This document shows positions 34,601 to 41,669 of a stretch of DNA of 64,000 bases, one piece after another (within the stretch, counting starts at the first letter, position 1; the number at the start of each line of letters is the position of its first letter). Position numbers and translations under genes: made by a program. The notes beneath the pieces were generated by a model that was not told the origin of the DNA, made no database searches, and saw nothing but the letters and a program-made list of their open reading frames with translations. Source of the DNA: Burkholderiaceae bacterium (GTDB lineage: Bacteria; Pseudomonadota; Gammaproteobacteria; Burkholderiales; Burkholderiaceae_C); NCBI GenBank assembly GCA_023150375.1, contig JAKLLA010000003.1, positions 186,001 to 250,000 of the forward strand, written 5' to 3'.

Positions 34601-35192
34601 CCGGTGCTTCTGCTGCCGCCGTTTCTGCAGCCGCGGTCTCCGCGGGCGCCGGCGCAGCGGTTTCGGCGGCGGCTTCGACCGGGCCGGCGGCCTCGGTCCC
34701 CGCTGCGGACGAAGCCGCACTGCGACGGCTGCGGCGCTTCGGCGGGGCGGGTTGGACCGAGGGCGTCGGCGCCTCCATCGGCGCGACCGCTGCCGGGGTC
34801 GACGCCGCTGGGGTCTCGGACGCTGGCCGAGCCGAGGCATTCGACGCGGCCGCCGGCGTGCGGCGTCGCCGTGCCGGCGACGGCGTGTCGGGCTCGGCCG
34901 ACGGGGCTGGCTCAGCGGCGGGCGATTCGGCCGGTGCAAGGGCGGCCGGTGCGTCGGCCTCGGCCGCGTCGCCGCGGCGCCGCCGGCGTGTGGGGGCAGG
35001 CGCCGCAGTGGGGGGCTGCACGGGGGGCGTGGGCGGCACCGGGTCGACGGCGACCGCGCTGGCAGGCAACTCGGCGGCCGGTGTGCGACGGCGGGCGCTG
35101 CGGCGCGGCGCGGCCGGTTCGGGCGCCGGGGTCGGGACGGATTCGGTCGGGGCGGCAGCGCGGGGGCTGCGGCGCTTGGAAGCGGTGGGCAT
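31644..35192 (-). CDS. SNF2-like protein with SWIM motif, degenerate helicase core, disordered Arg-rich N-terminus
   Basis: A 1182-residue protein in three parts. Residues 1 to about 500 are Ala/Pro/Glu-rich and interrupted by about ten short Arg clusters ([17 protein letters not shown]), predicted disordered. A SWIM-type zinc motif C-D-C ... C-P-H is at about 553-571. From about 690 the SNF2 layout is visible: motif I as GLGKVVQ (about 726, Thr replaced by Val), motif II as IDEGLLDE (about 814), LLTRRPLQT, then VVFSQWPAALQGLA and DRPWHPRRLAERLD (about 1085). The motif VI arginines of active enzymes (Q-R-x-x-R-x-x-R) are replaced by non-basic residues. It probably binds nucleic acid but may lack ATPase activity. 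No neighbour explains it. Confidence 0.8.
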   Translation of the reverse strand: MPTASKRRSPRAAAPTESVPTPAPEPAAPRRSARRRTPAAELPASAVAVDPVPPTPPVQPPTAAPAPTRRRRRGDAAEADAPAALAPAESPAAEPAPSAEPDTPSPARRRRTPAAASNASARPASETPAASTPAAVAPMEAPTPSVQPAPPKRRSRRSAASSAAGTEAAGPVEAAAETAAPAPAETAAAETAAAEAPAPAAPSRRRAPRRASEASAEAPPAEAATPTAPSASPDAPATGNAKAAAPRGRRRSATPTAEATTPEVRPEVTPEATPAVATEVALAATADTAAAPLPDAAAAQTDAPPAAPRRRNRRSAAQPATPATGAAEAPGMVEAPSDVISSVVADAAPAPETRQSTGRRRRGAQREAVAAATPQVDPAAAAPAPETAVPEAAPPASAAEATAVAALSSADEAPPMADTSADSPPAADTPPQEDSGNRRPRRRRGRGRGEAATTATASDAAAAGDGESPPEDLVIDRHEAVETGAGVEQEGEQVEAAAPPPAEPAPLLELADPARFACALPTDDPFGWQEVTDRRSGQVHRLRLRDLAGGDSHCDCEDFAADPQGRCPHLHSLLAQWLEARPELLTTLRQGERRAYSELHLRHGAQRQIVWRLGSEAAAELREAVGAASAHDGSLRLEDGEALQQLLRLAARQGHRVEVEEGVWALLGEQHDTRRRVLALEAAYPAGPTDAGLLQGLLRHPVAPHQLEAALLAACAGRCVLADEPGLGKVVQALATLALLRRHFGAERLLVAAPAGWLRRWQRAIARWTSFALRPGLEGLAADDAPLLRLISLDELRSQVDVLAAWAPDVLVIDEGLLDEPPWLGATGAALRRLDPGATLLLTRRPLQTRPQALPALLRWLDPLRLGPMRRLLEAHAPQPGEPGTPASAGWRDLDRLGETLLPLLLQRRRSDAALPAVALPGDDDVQTLPLDLAQRARHQAQRERAERLVARWERVGDLSSREQRELFVAVQGMRQACVVPADEAVTEAKTAALLSLMQELSPRVPEVRLVVFSQWPAALQGLARVLERQGIGHQVFDAGMDDAALADGAARFAQDPQPLVALVDDAVRPRLRLVHDLAGVVHLDRPWHPRRLAERLDCVQPALAEASAPPPADGVPVLHLIAEGSIEEALLDLQSAAAAQGDTPAMVALAERLDGPAGGAFLGGSALTAAVQQLRDVLRAV

Positions 35193-35197
35193 CGGGC

Positions 35198-35203
35198 AGT
35201 ATC
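35198..35203 (-). promoter_or_regulatory. Possible -10 box of the SNF2-like gene
   Basis: GATACT on the minus strand, five bases, then ATG at 35192. A weaker match than the other near-start boxes. Confidence 0.3.
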
Positions 35204-35378
35204 GGGTTCGGCCGGGGCGCGACGGTGCGCAAGGTGCGCCGGGTGCGCATGCAGGGATTCCTGCGCCCGGTCGTGCATCCTAGCCGCTGGCGCAGCCGCC
35301 ACATGCAACGCGGCGTTCGCAGGCGGCCGGGCCGCTTCCTTCTTCACTGCCCGCGCCGGTCGCGGGGCGCCGTCGCGC

Positions 35379-36290
35379 TCAGACCGACAGCGCGCCGGGG
35401 CGGTGCCCCCAGACCAGCAGGTAGTTGTGCGGGGCACTGGCCGGGCGCTCCTCCAGGATCTCGAAGGGCGGCAGCAGGGCGCGCAGTTCGTCGACCGAGA
35501 GGTGGTCCTCGGTGAACTCCGAGTGCGGGAAGCCCGAGTCCATCACCATGTAGCCGCGCTTCGACCTCGACAGCACCTTGCGGATGTACAGGCGCTGCAC
35601 CGCACTGGGCAGCTCGGAGAAGGCCAGGTTGCTGACGACGAGGTCGTAGTCTTCGTCGCCGGCGCACTGGTTCAGCGTCAGGCAGCGGTAGGTGCCGCGC
35701 AGCGCGAAGCTCTCCAGGTAGCGCGAGATCAGCGCCAGCACCGGCGGCAGGTCGAACAGGTCGACGCGCGAGATCGCGAAGATGCGGTCGTCGATCAGCG
35801 CCTGGCCGCCGTAGCCGGGGCCGATCTCGGCGACCTTGCCGCCGAAGTCGGCGCCGAACAGGCACTGCAGGTCCGAGGCCACCTTGACGTAGCGCAGCGT
35901 GGTCGGGCTGATCGCGCCGGTCTCCGGATACACCTGGGTGATCGGGTCGCCCACGCGGTCGTTCTCCTTGAACTGCTCGATGCGCGCCAGCAGTTCGGGC
36001 GTCTGCCGGCGGATCACTTCGATGTACTCGGCCCCCATGCCCCGGCGCACATGCTCGAGGATGGCCTGGTAGCTGGGGTGGCGCTTGAAGCGGCGGAAGG
36101 CCCGGTAGTCGCGTGCGGCGCGCTGCACGCAGGCCACGTAGGCACCGCGCTCGCTCTCGGCGCGGTTGCCGTCCACCGAGATGTACTCGCGCGGCCCGAG
36201 CGCGCGCAGCCACTGCGAGCGGACCAGGTTCCAGGCCAGCGCCGGGTTCTCCAGCGACTTCGAGACCTTGCGGTGCAGGGCGGACAGCAT
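35379..36290 (-). CDS. Putative sugar O-methyltransferase
   Basis: A 303-residue class I methyltransferase of the putative sugar O-methyltransferase type. The N-terminal half has HPSYQAILEHVRRGMGAEYIEVI and FKENDRVGDP. The SAM-binding motif is VAEIGPGYGGQALID at about 150, followed by FDLPPVLALISRYL and a YDLVVSNLAFSELP motif at about 212. These enzymes usually methylate surface or antibiotic sugars, but no glycan cluster lies here, so this copy is an orphan. An AAGGAAGG site precedes the ATG, after a 110-base AT-rich leader region. Confidence 0.8.
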   Translation of the reverse strand: MLSALHRKVSKSLENPALAWNLVRSQWLRALGPREYISVDGNRAESERGAYVACVQRAARDYRAFRRFKRHPSYQAILEHVRRGMGAEYIEVIRRQTPELLARIEQFKENDRVGDPITQVYPETGAISPTTLRYVKVASDLQCLFGADFGGKVAEIGPGYGGQALIDDRIFAISRVDLFDLPPVLALISRYLESFALRGTYRCLTLNQCAGDEDYDLVVSNLAFSELPSAVQRLYIRKVLSRSKRGYMVMDSGFPHSEFTEDHLSVDELRALLPPFEILEERPASAPHNYLLVWGHRPGALSV

Positions 36291-36314
36291 GGGGCGGGGC
36301 TCCTTCCTTGTTCG

Positions 36315-36350
36315 TGATACAAGTCACGCAAAAGCGTAACGCAATGTATC
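36315..36350. promoter_or_regulatory. AT-rich nested inverted repeat
   Basis: GATACA (36315-36320) pairs with TGTATC (36345-36350), and inside it ACGC-AAAA-GCGT (36326-36337) is nearly concentric. It lies 24-60 bases upstream of the O-methyltransferase ATG, in one of the few AT-rich patches of the window. A promoter/operator is likely; the regulator is unknown. Confidence 0.4.
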
Positions 36351-36408
36351 TCAAAGTAAAGTCGTCCGGCCCCGACCCGGGTCGTGGACGCGGCGTGCCC
36401 GCCGCGCG

Positions 36409-37041
36409 TCAGCGGTCGCCGGCCAGCCAGCGCTCGAGCTGCCCCTTGCGGTCGTTGCCCCAGAAGGGCTCGCCGTCGACGACGAAGAAGGGTGCGCCGA
36501 AGACGCCGGCGGCCACGGCGGCCTCGTTCTCGCGCCGCAGGGCCTGCTTCCAGACCGGGTCGGTGACGATCGCATCGACCTGCTCGCCGTCCAGGCCGAA
36601 CTCGACCGCCAGCGCGCGCAGCTGGGCGGCATCGCTCAGGTTCACGTTGCGGGTGAAGTAGGCGCGCAGCCCGGTGTGGGCCCAGCGCACCGCGCGGGCC
36701 GGATCGTCGGCACCCTGCGGCGAGGCCAGCCAGGTGAACAGCCTTGCGGCCTGGTGGGTGGCGATCGGGAAGGGGTCGGGCTGGCGGTAGGGGACACCTT
36801 CCAGCCGGGCCGAGCGGGCGAAGTCGCGCAGCACGTACTCGCGCTTGAGCGGGTAGGCCACCGGACTTTTCAGCTCGGCGGCCTGGAAGGTCACACCCAG
36901 CAGCATGGCATGCCAGTGCACCGGGCGGCGGTGGCGCGCCGCCAGCGCCTCGATCCATTCGGAGGCGATGTAGGCGTAGGGCGAGGAGAAGTCGAACCAG
37001 AAGTGGATCGGCGCGGCGGGTGCGGCAGGGGTCTGAGGCAT
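36409..37041 (-). CDS. 2-hydroxychromene-2-carboxylate isomerase-like (GST kappa/DsbA fold)
   Basis: A 210-residue cytosolic protein. It opens with IHFWFDFSSPYAYIASEWIE, whose Ser binds glutathione in NahD-type isomerases. YPLKREYVLRDFARSA and the C-terminal GVFGAPFFVVDGEPFWGNDR (cis-Pro region) complete the family pattern. NahD interconverts 2-hydroxychromene-2-carboxylate and its open-chain form in naphthalene breakdown; no other naphthalene genes are present. An in-frame ATG 12 codons upstream is possible but adds no conserved sequence. Confidence 0.88.
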   Translation of the reverse strand: MPQTPAAPAAPIHFWFDFSSPYAYIASEWIEALAARHRRPVHWHAMLLGVTFQAAELKSPVAYPLKREYVLRDFARSARLEGVPYRQPDPFPIATHQAARLFTWLASPQGADDPARAVRWAHTGLRAYFTRNVNLSDAAQLRALAVEFGLDGEQVDAIVTDPVWKQALRRENEAAVAAGVFGAPFFVVDGEPFWGNDRKGQLERWLAGDR

Positions 37042-37190
37042 GGCGCCACGGTAGGCGCTCGGGCCCGGCGCGTCCATGCCGGTCGACCCGCGGACGTGGC
37101 GTGCATGCCGCAGCCACGGCGCGGTGGCGGCCGGTCCACCTTGAGGGCCATCAAGACAGGCCCGCGCGGCGGCCCTAGCATGCCGCCACC

Positions 37191-37865
37191 ATGCTGGATC
37201 CGATCCTGGCCGTTCTGGCCGTGTCCCTGGCGCTGTGGCTGCGGCCCTGGCGCGTCGTCGGCCCGCTCGGGCCGCCCTGGCCCTGGCTGGCCTGGTGCGC
37301 CGCCATGCCGCTGGTCTGGGGCGTGGACCACTACGTAGGCAGCGTGGTGGTGCAGCCGCTGTCCGGCGCGACCCTGCTGCTGCTGATGGCCGGCTGGCCG
37401 CTGGCGGTGCTGGGCATGCTGCCGGTGGCGGTGATCACCGCGCTGACGGCCCAGCTCGACTGGCTCGAGGCGCTGCACCGCTACGTGTGGCTGGGGCTGG
37501 TGCCGGCGACCTTCGCGCTGGGTCTGGGGGCCCTGCTGCGGCGCTGGCTGCCGCATCACCTGTTCATCTACATTCTCGGGCGCGGCTTCATCGGCACGGC
37601 GCTGTCGGCGGCGGCGGCGGGCTGGCTGTCGGCGCTGCTGCACGGCGGGCCGCCGGGCGTGGACGAGGAGCTGCTGATGGTGGCGCGCTGGCTGGCCGCC
37701 TGGGGCGATGCCTTCCTGGCGGGCATGCTGGTGTCGATCTTCGTGGCCTTCCGGCCGCAGTGGCTGGCCACCTACTCGGACCGGCTGTACCTGCCGCCCT
37801 CCTCCGCCCCGCCGCCCGGGCCGCCGCCCGGGCCGCCGCCCGGCTCGATGTCACCGCCGCGCTGA
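37191..37865 (+). CDS. CbiM-like integral membrane protein
   Basis: A 224-residue protein with about six membrane helices. It resembles the energy-coupling-factor S-component CbiM family often annotated in Burkholderiales: opening LAVSLALWLRPW, central VTALTAQLDW and LGRGFIGTAL, and AWGDAFLAGMLVSIFVAFRP near the end. No ECF ATPase or T-component is adjacent, so its transport role is unproven. The cytosolic tail is a Pro/Gly repeat encoded by three 12-bp DNA units. Its last 94 bases overlap the 3' end of the antisense diguanylate cyclase gene. A TAGCAT box lies 15 bases before the ATG. Confidence 0.75.
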   Translation: MLDPILAVLAVSLALWLRPWRVVGPLGPPWPWLAWCAAMPLVWGVDHYVGSVVVQPLSGATLLLLMAGWPLAVLGMLPVAVITALTAQLDWLEALHRYVWLGLVPATFALGLGALLRRWLPHHLFIYILGRGFIGTALSAAAAGWLSALLHGGPPGVDEELLMVARWLAAWGDAFLAGMLVSIFVAFRPQWLATYSDRLYLPPSSAPPPGPPPGPPPGSMSPPR

Positions 37866-40093
37866 GAGGGTGTCCCCGGGTCCGGCGGCTCGGCCGCCGG
37901 TCCGCCGATCCAGCGGTTGCGGCCCTGCCGCTTGGCCTCGTACAGGTGCTGGTCGGCCTGTTCGATCACGCCCATCCAGTCGCCCTCGCGCGGGCGCTGC
38001 GGGTCGGGCGGAAAGGCGGCAAAGCCGATCGAGCAGGTCTGCGCCAGTGCCTGCCCGTCCGGCAGCACGAAGGGCTCGTCCGCGACGCGGCGACGCAGCC
38101 GCTCGGCCAGCGACGGCGCGCAGGCACGCCGGCTGCCGCGCGCGACCACCAGGAACTCCTCGCCGCCCCAGCGCACGATGTGGTCGGAGTCGCGGAACAC
38201 CGCCTGCAGCCGGGTCCTGAACTGCTGCAGCACCGAGTCACCGGCGGCATGGCCGTGGCGATCGTTGACCTGCTTGAAGTGATCCAGGTCGATCAGGAAG
38301 AACAGCAGGTCGCCCGTGCCGTGCGCGCGGTCCTCGCGGCGCGCCGAGCCGCCCTCACGCAGGCGCTGCGCACGGGTTTCGTGCTGGCGCACCGCGTGGG
38401 CGACGTCCTGGTCGATGGTCTGCATCAGGTAGCGGCGGTTGCGCAGCCCGGTCAGCGGATCGGTGAGGCTGAGGTCCTTCATCGCCGCATAGGACGCGCG
38501 CAGCTCGCCGTTGCGCCGTTCGAGCTGGGCCCGCGCGGTTTCCAGCGCGTCGAGGGCGCTGCGCAGCTGCTGGTTGAGCGCGTCCAGCGCCTGCGCGCGC
38601 TGCGTCTGCGCCTGGGCCAGCAGGCGCTGCCGCTGTGCTTCGGCCTGCGCCCGCTCGGTGCCCAGGCGCACCTCCAGGGCCACCGCGCGGCGGTCGGCCT
38701 GCTGGCGTTCGCGCGCGTCCCGCAGCGTGCAGGCCCGGCGCAGCAGGGCAAAGGCGCGGGCATGGTCGCCGCCCCGTGCCAGCTCGGCCGCCAGCTCGTC
38801 GAGCAGCGTGGGCGGCAGCTGCAGGTCGGGGCTGGCGTCGGCCCGGTGCAGGGCCTGCTCGAGGGCCTCGCGGGCGGCGGGCAGGGGCGTGTCGTCGGGG
38901 CAGTCCGCCTCGCTGCGCGCGATGCGCGCCAGCAGGCGCAGCGCGTCGATGTGCGAGGGCAGGTCGCCACTGTCGGCGGACAGCGCCAGGGCGCGCCGGG
39001 CGTGGGGCCGGGCCTCGCCGGGCCGGCCTGCGCCGAGCAGGGCTTCGGCCAGCGCCTGGCTGGCGAAGCGGGGCATCTCCTGCAGGTCACCCTCCGGCGG
39101 CACGGCCAGGATCTGTTCGCACAGCCCGCGGGCGGTCTCCCACTCGCCCGCCGCCAGTGCGATACCGGCCCGCGCCTGGGCGGCGATGTACCAGGCCTTG
39201 GCCTGGCGCACCGGGGCCAGCAGCGCCAGCGCCTCGTCGGCCAGCGCGGCTGCGGCGGCATGGCGGCCGGTCTTCTGCAGGGCCAGCGCGGTGCAGGCCA
39301 GGGTGACGCCGCCCACATGGGGCCAGCCGGTGGCACGCGCCTGCGGCAGGCATTCCTGCAGCAGTTCGAGCGCGCCTTCCGCGTCGTTCATGTCCAGGCA
39401 GAGCGTGGCGGTGTTGTTGCGGTCGATCAGCGCGCGCCGCAGCTGCCCGCTGCGCAGCGCCAGTGCAGCGGCCTGCAGGCCGTGCTCGATGGCCTGCCCA
39501 TAGCGGCCGTCGGCGGCCAGGCCGTGGTGCATGAAGCCGTGCGCCAGCGCGGCCACGGCGGGGCGCGGATCGTCGAGCCAGGCGCGCACCGCCTCGCCAT
39601 GCGCGGCCAGTGCCCGCGCCGGGTCGGCAAAGGCCTCGAAGCACAGCAGCGCGAGCCGGGCCTGGTCGACCCGCTCCACGTCCCCGGCGCGTCCGGCTTC
39701 GACGGCCGACCGCGCGACGGCGGCCTCGCGGGCGTCGTAGCGCCCCCGATCGTTCACCAGCGAGGCCTCCAGCCAGGCCAGATCGGCGCGCAGCAGGGCA
39801 TCGTCGCCGGCGGCCGCAGCGGCCTGGGCCAGCAGGGCCTCGGCCTCGTCCAGCCGAGCCTGCAGCCAGGCCACTTCCGCGCGCACCAGCGCCAGGCGGC
39901 CCGCATGCGGCTGCCAGAGCGCCGTCGGCTGCGCCTGCACCGCCTCGGCCAGCGCCAGCGCCCGGTGGCAGTCGCGCTGGCGCAGGTGCCAGGCCAGCTC
40001 GACGGTGCAGCCGGTTCGCGCCGGCCCGTCGGTGGCGGCTTCCAACCGGGCCTGCAGCGGCGGGAGGGATTCGTCGGGGGCGAAGCGCAGCAT
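37772..40093 (-). CDS. TPR-containing GGDEF diguanylate cyclase
   Basis: A 773-residue cytosolic protein. Residues about 1-430 are helical TPR-like repeats (many A-x-A-L-x-L-A, W-L-x-A and A-x-x-A-L-x-L units). A long coiled coil occupies about 440-535. The GGDEF domain (about 539-710) has LTDPLTGLRNRRYL, DLDHFKQVNDRHGH and an active-site G-G-E-E-F at about 642. Directly before it R-D-S-D matches the RxxD inhibitory site. It should make c-di-GMP with feedback control; the TPR part may sense a partner protein. The ATG at 40093 is preferred because a GACAAT box lies about 33 bases upstream, downstream of the alternative ATG at 40150. The last 36 residues are Gly/Pro-rich and overlap the CbiM-like gene. 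Confidence 0.9.
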   Translation of the reverse strand: MLRFAPDESLPPLQARLEAATDGPARTGCTVELAWHLRQRDCHRALALAEAVQAQPTALWQPHAGRLALVRAEVAWLQARLDEAEALLAQAAAAAGDDALLRADLAWLEASLVNDRGRYDAREAAVARSAVEAGRAGDVERVDQARLALLCFEAFADPARALAAHGEAVRAWLDDPRPAVAALAHGFMHHGLAADGRYGQAIEHGLQAAALALRSGQLRRALIDRNNTATLCLDMNDAEGALELLQECLPQARATGWPHVGGVTLACTALALQKTGRHAAAAALADEALALLAPVRQAKAWYIAAQARAGIALAAGEWETARGLCEQILAVPPEGDLQEMPRFASQALAEALLGAGRPGEARPHARRALALSADSGDLPSHIDALRLLARIARSEADCPDDTPLPAAREALEQALHRADASPDLQLPPTLLDELAAELARGGDHARAFALLRRACTLRDARERQQADRRAVALEVRLGTERAQAEAQRQRLLAQAQTQRAQALDALNQQLRSALDALETARAQLERRNGELRASYAAMKDLSLTDPLTGLRNRRYLMQTIDQDVAHAVRQHETRAQRLREGGSARREDRAHGTGDLLFFLIDLDHFKQVNDRHGHAAGDSVLQQFRTRLQAVFRDSDHIVRWGGEEFLVVARGSRRACAPSLAERLRRRVADEPFVLPDGQALAQTCSIGFAAFPPDPQRPREGDWMGVIEQADQHLYEAKRQGRNRWIGGPAAEPPDPGTPSQRGGDIEPGGGPGGGPGGGAEEGGRYSRSE
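37812..37847. repeat. 12-bp unit repeated three times in overlapping gene ends
   Basis: CCGCCCGGGCCG occurs at 37812-37823 and 37824-37835, with a variant at 37836-37847. It encodes P-P-G repeats on the plus strand and G-G-G-P repeats on the minus strand, inside the antisense overlap of two genes. Confidence 0.7.
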
Positions 40094-40179
40094 GACGGCG
40101 GGGAGGGTGACGCCGCGATTGTCGCCGCGCCTGCGCGCCCGGTGCATCATGCGCCGTCCTGCCCTGTGGAGCGATGGCC

Positions 40180-40545
40180 ATGACGACCCTGCCCGAGCCG
40201 CCCTACTTCGCCGTGATCTTCGGCTCGCAGCGGCGTGATGTCGACCCCGAGGGCTATGCGGCGACCGCCGCGCGCATGACCGAGCTGGCCGCGCAGCAGC
40301 CCGGCTGCCTGGGGGCGATCAGTGCGCGCGGGCCGGACGGCTTCGGCATCACCGTCAGCTACTGGACCAGCGAGGCCCACATCGCTGCCTGGCGGGAACA
40401 GGTCGAGCACCGCCTGGCCCGGGAGGCCGGGCGTGCGCGCTGGTACACGCACTACACGCTGGAGGTGGCGCGTGTCGAGCGTCGCTACGTCTGGACCGCC
40501 TCGGCCTCCCCGGAACCGGGGGGGGCTTCCGGGGTCGCGCCGTGA
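40180..40545 (+). CDS. Antibiotic biosynthesis monooxygenase (ABM) fold protein
   Basis: A 121-residue dimeric alpha+beta-barrel protein. YFAVIFGSQRRDVDPEGY, ELAAQQPGCLGAISARG and FGITVSYWTSEAHIAAWREQVEH are the ABM/heme-degrading-like signatures, with the W-x-x-Q-x-x-H segment near residue 72. Family members range from quinone-forming oxygenases to heme degraders, so the reaction is unknown. The start ATG at 40180 has GGAG 9 bases upstream; an ATG two codons earlier (40174) is too close to it. Divergent from the GGDEF gene. Confidence 0.85.
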   Translation: MTTLPEPPYFAVIFGSQRRDVDPEGYAATAARMTELAAQQPGCLGAISARGPDGFGITVSYWTSEAHIAAWREQVEHRLAREAGRARWYTHYTLEVARVERRYVWTASASPEPGGASGVAP

Positions 40546-40666
40546 ACTGCGCCGCCCGTCGCCGGCTTTGCGCAAACCGGGTCGAAAGTCCGCATGCGGT
40601 CGGCCTTAGCATCGCGTCCTTGCTGTCACCCCGGGCGTGCCAGGCTGGCCTGCCGCCCCCCATGCC

Positions 40667-41410
40667 ATGGCCGCCCAGTACCGCCTGTCCGTCTGCCCGC
40701 ACGACACCGCCAAGAACCTGGCGGGCTGGTTCCTGCTGAACACCTACCTGCAGCGCCGACTGGGTTTTTCGATGCACTTCGAGCCCAGCGACAACTTCAA
40801 CGTCGAGCGCGAGGCGGTGCTGGCCGGCGGGGCGGATTTCGTCTATGCCAACCCCTTCAGCGCCTGGCGCTTCCACCAGCAGCGCGGCTTCGTGCCGGTG
40901 GCCAAGCCGGTGGAGGTCTGCGACGAGACCCTGCTGGTGGCCCGCGCCGGCGCGGCGCCCGACCCGTCCCAGGGCCTGACGATCGCCTCGGCCACCGACA
41001 AGCTGATCGTGCACTTCCTGGGCCTGACCGTGCTGGACGAACTGGGCTGGCCGCTGTCGAAGATGCGCTACGAGTTCGTCGGCAACCACCTGAAGGCCGT
41101 GCAGGCCGTGCTGGGTGGCAAGGCCGACGCCGGCTTCGTCTTCAACGAGACCTGGCAGGGCCTGTCGGCGAGCAGCCGGTCCGCGCTGCAGGTGCTGGGC
41201 GAGACGCGCAGCCGCCAGGCCTGCCACTGCTTCTGCATCGGACCGGCGCTTCTGCCCCGCCTGTCCGAGATCCGGACAGTCCTGTGCAGCATGCACGAGG
41301 ACCCTGCCGGGCAACGGGTGCTCGAAGACCTGCGCTTCCGCGCTTTCGAGCCCCTCGAGGAGGGGGCACTGGCGGCGCTGAGCCACCTGCTGCCGCCCGA
41401 AGCGGCGTAG
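40667..41410 (+). CDS. PhnD-like binding protein lacking a signal peptide
   Basis: A 247-residue protein of the phosphate/phosphite/phosphonate periplasmic-binding family. YRLSVCPHDTAKNLAGWFLLNTYLQRRLG, DFVYANPFSAWRF, and AVLGGKADAGFVFNETW are the recognisable parts. No export signal precedes the domain, so it appears cytosolic. No PhnC or PhnE partners are adjacent. This suggests a ligand sensor rather than a transport component. A TAGCAT box at 40607-40612 is about 55 bases upstream of the ATG. Its 3' end contains one of the palindromes described for the downstream operon. Confidence 0.78.
   Translation: MAAQYRLSVCPHDTAKNLAGWFLLNTYLQRRLGFSMHFEPSDNFNVEREAVLAGGADFVYANPFSAWRFHQQRGFVPVAKPVEVCDETLLVARAGAAPDPSQGLTIASATDKLIVHFLGLTVLDELGWPLSKMRYEFVGNHLKAVQAVLGGKADAGFVFNETWQGLSASSRSALQVLGETRSRQACHCFCIGPALLPRLSEIRTVLCSMHEDPAGQRVLEDLRFRAFEPLEEGALAALSHLLPPEAA
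41262..41278. promoter_or_regulatory. Palindromic upstream site 1 (TGTCCG-N5-CGGACA)
   Basis: Perfect 6-5-6 inverted repeat (7 bp with flanking bases) inside the 3' end of the PhnD-like gene, about 325 bases before the predicted sigma-54 transcription start. Confidence 0.45.
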
Positions 41411-41412
41411 TT

Positions 41413-41429
41413 TGTCTGGAATTCGGACA
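41413..41429. promoter_or_regulatory. Palindromic upstream site 2 (TGTCTG-N5-CGGACA)
   Basis: Same half-sites and spacer length as site 1, with one mismatch between arms. It lies directly after the PhnD-like stop codon, about 175 bases upstream of the predicted transcription start, a normal position for an enhancer-binding activator. Confidence 0.5.
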
Positions 41430-41435
41430 ATGAAC

Positions 41436-41452
41436 TGTCCGGTTTCCGGTCG
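41436..41452. promoter_or_regulatory. Palindromic upstream site 3 (degenerate)
   Basis: TGTCCG-N5-CGGTCG, 23 bases downstream of the start of site 2. The right half matches at four of six positions. It also forms CGGACA-N6-TGTCCG with the right arm of site 2. Confidence 0.4.
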
Positions 41453-41568
41453 AGTTTGCCTGCCGCCGGCGGTGATGGCGCCGCCGAAACGGCGCTCGGG
41501 CCCGTCGTTCGGTCTGGGAGCCCGGCTTTTCGGCTGAAATCTCAGGGTTTGCACCGAGTCTGTGCATG

Positions 41569-41585
41569 TTGGCACGGCCTGTGCG
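41569..41585 (+). promoter_or_regulatory. Predicted sigma-54 (-24/-12) promoter
   Basis: TGGCACG (41570-41576) matches the -24 consensus fully. GTGC (41581-41584) matches three of four -12 positions. The GG and GC dinucleotides are 10 bases apart, as RpoN requires. The transcription start would be near 41596, giving a leader of about 74 bases to the binding-protein ATG. Confidence 0.65.
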
Positions 41586-41669
41586 TCAGAGGGGGGCACC
41601 GGTCCCGACCGGACCCTGATGACCTGCGCCCCGGCTCGCCGCGTTGGCGCCCCACGCTGGAGACATGCG

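Noticed and set aside
31467-35283. Long plus-strand open frames opposite the SNF2-like gene
   Set aside because: Composition is Gln/Arg/Gly or Ser/Ala low-complexity without motifs. The minus-strand frame contains SWIM and SNF2 motifs.
37235-40183. 982-codon plus-strand frame opposite the GGDEF gene
   Set aside because: A shadow of the diguanylate cyclase. It also overlaps the CbiM-like gene in another frame.
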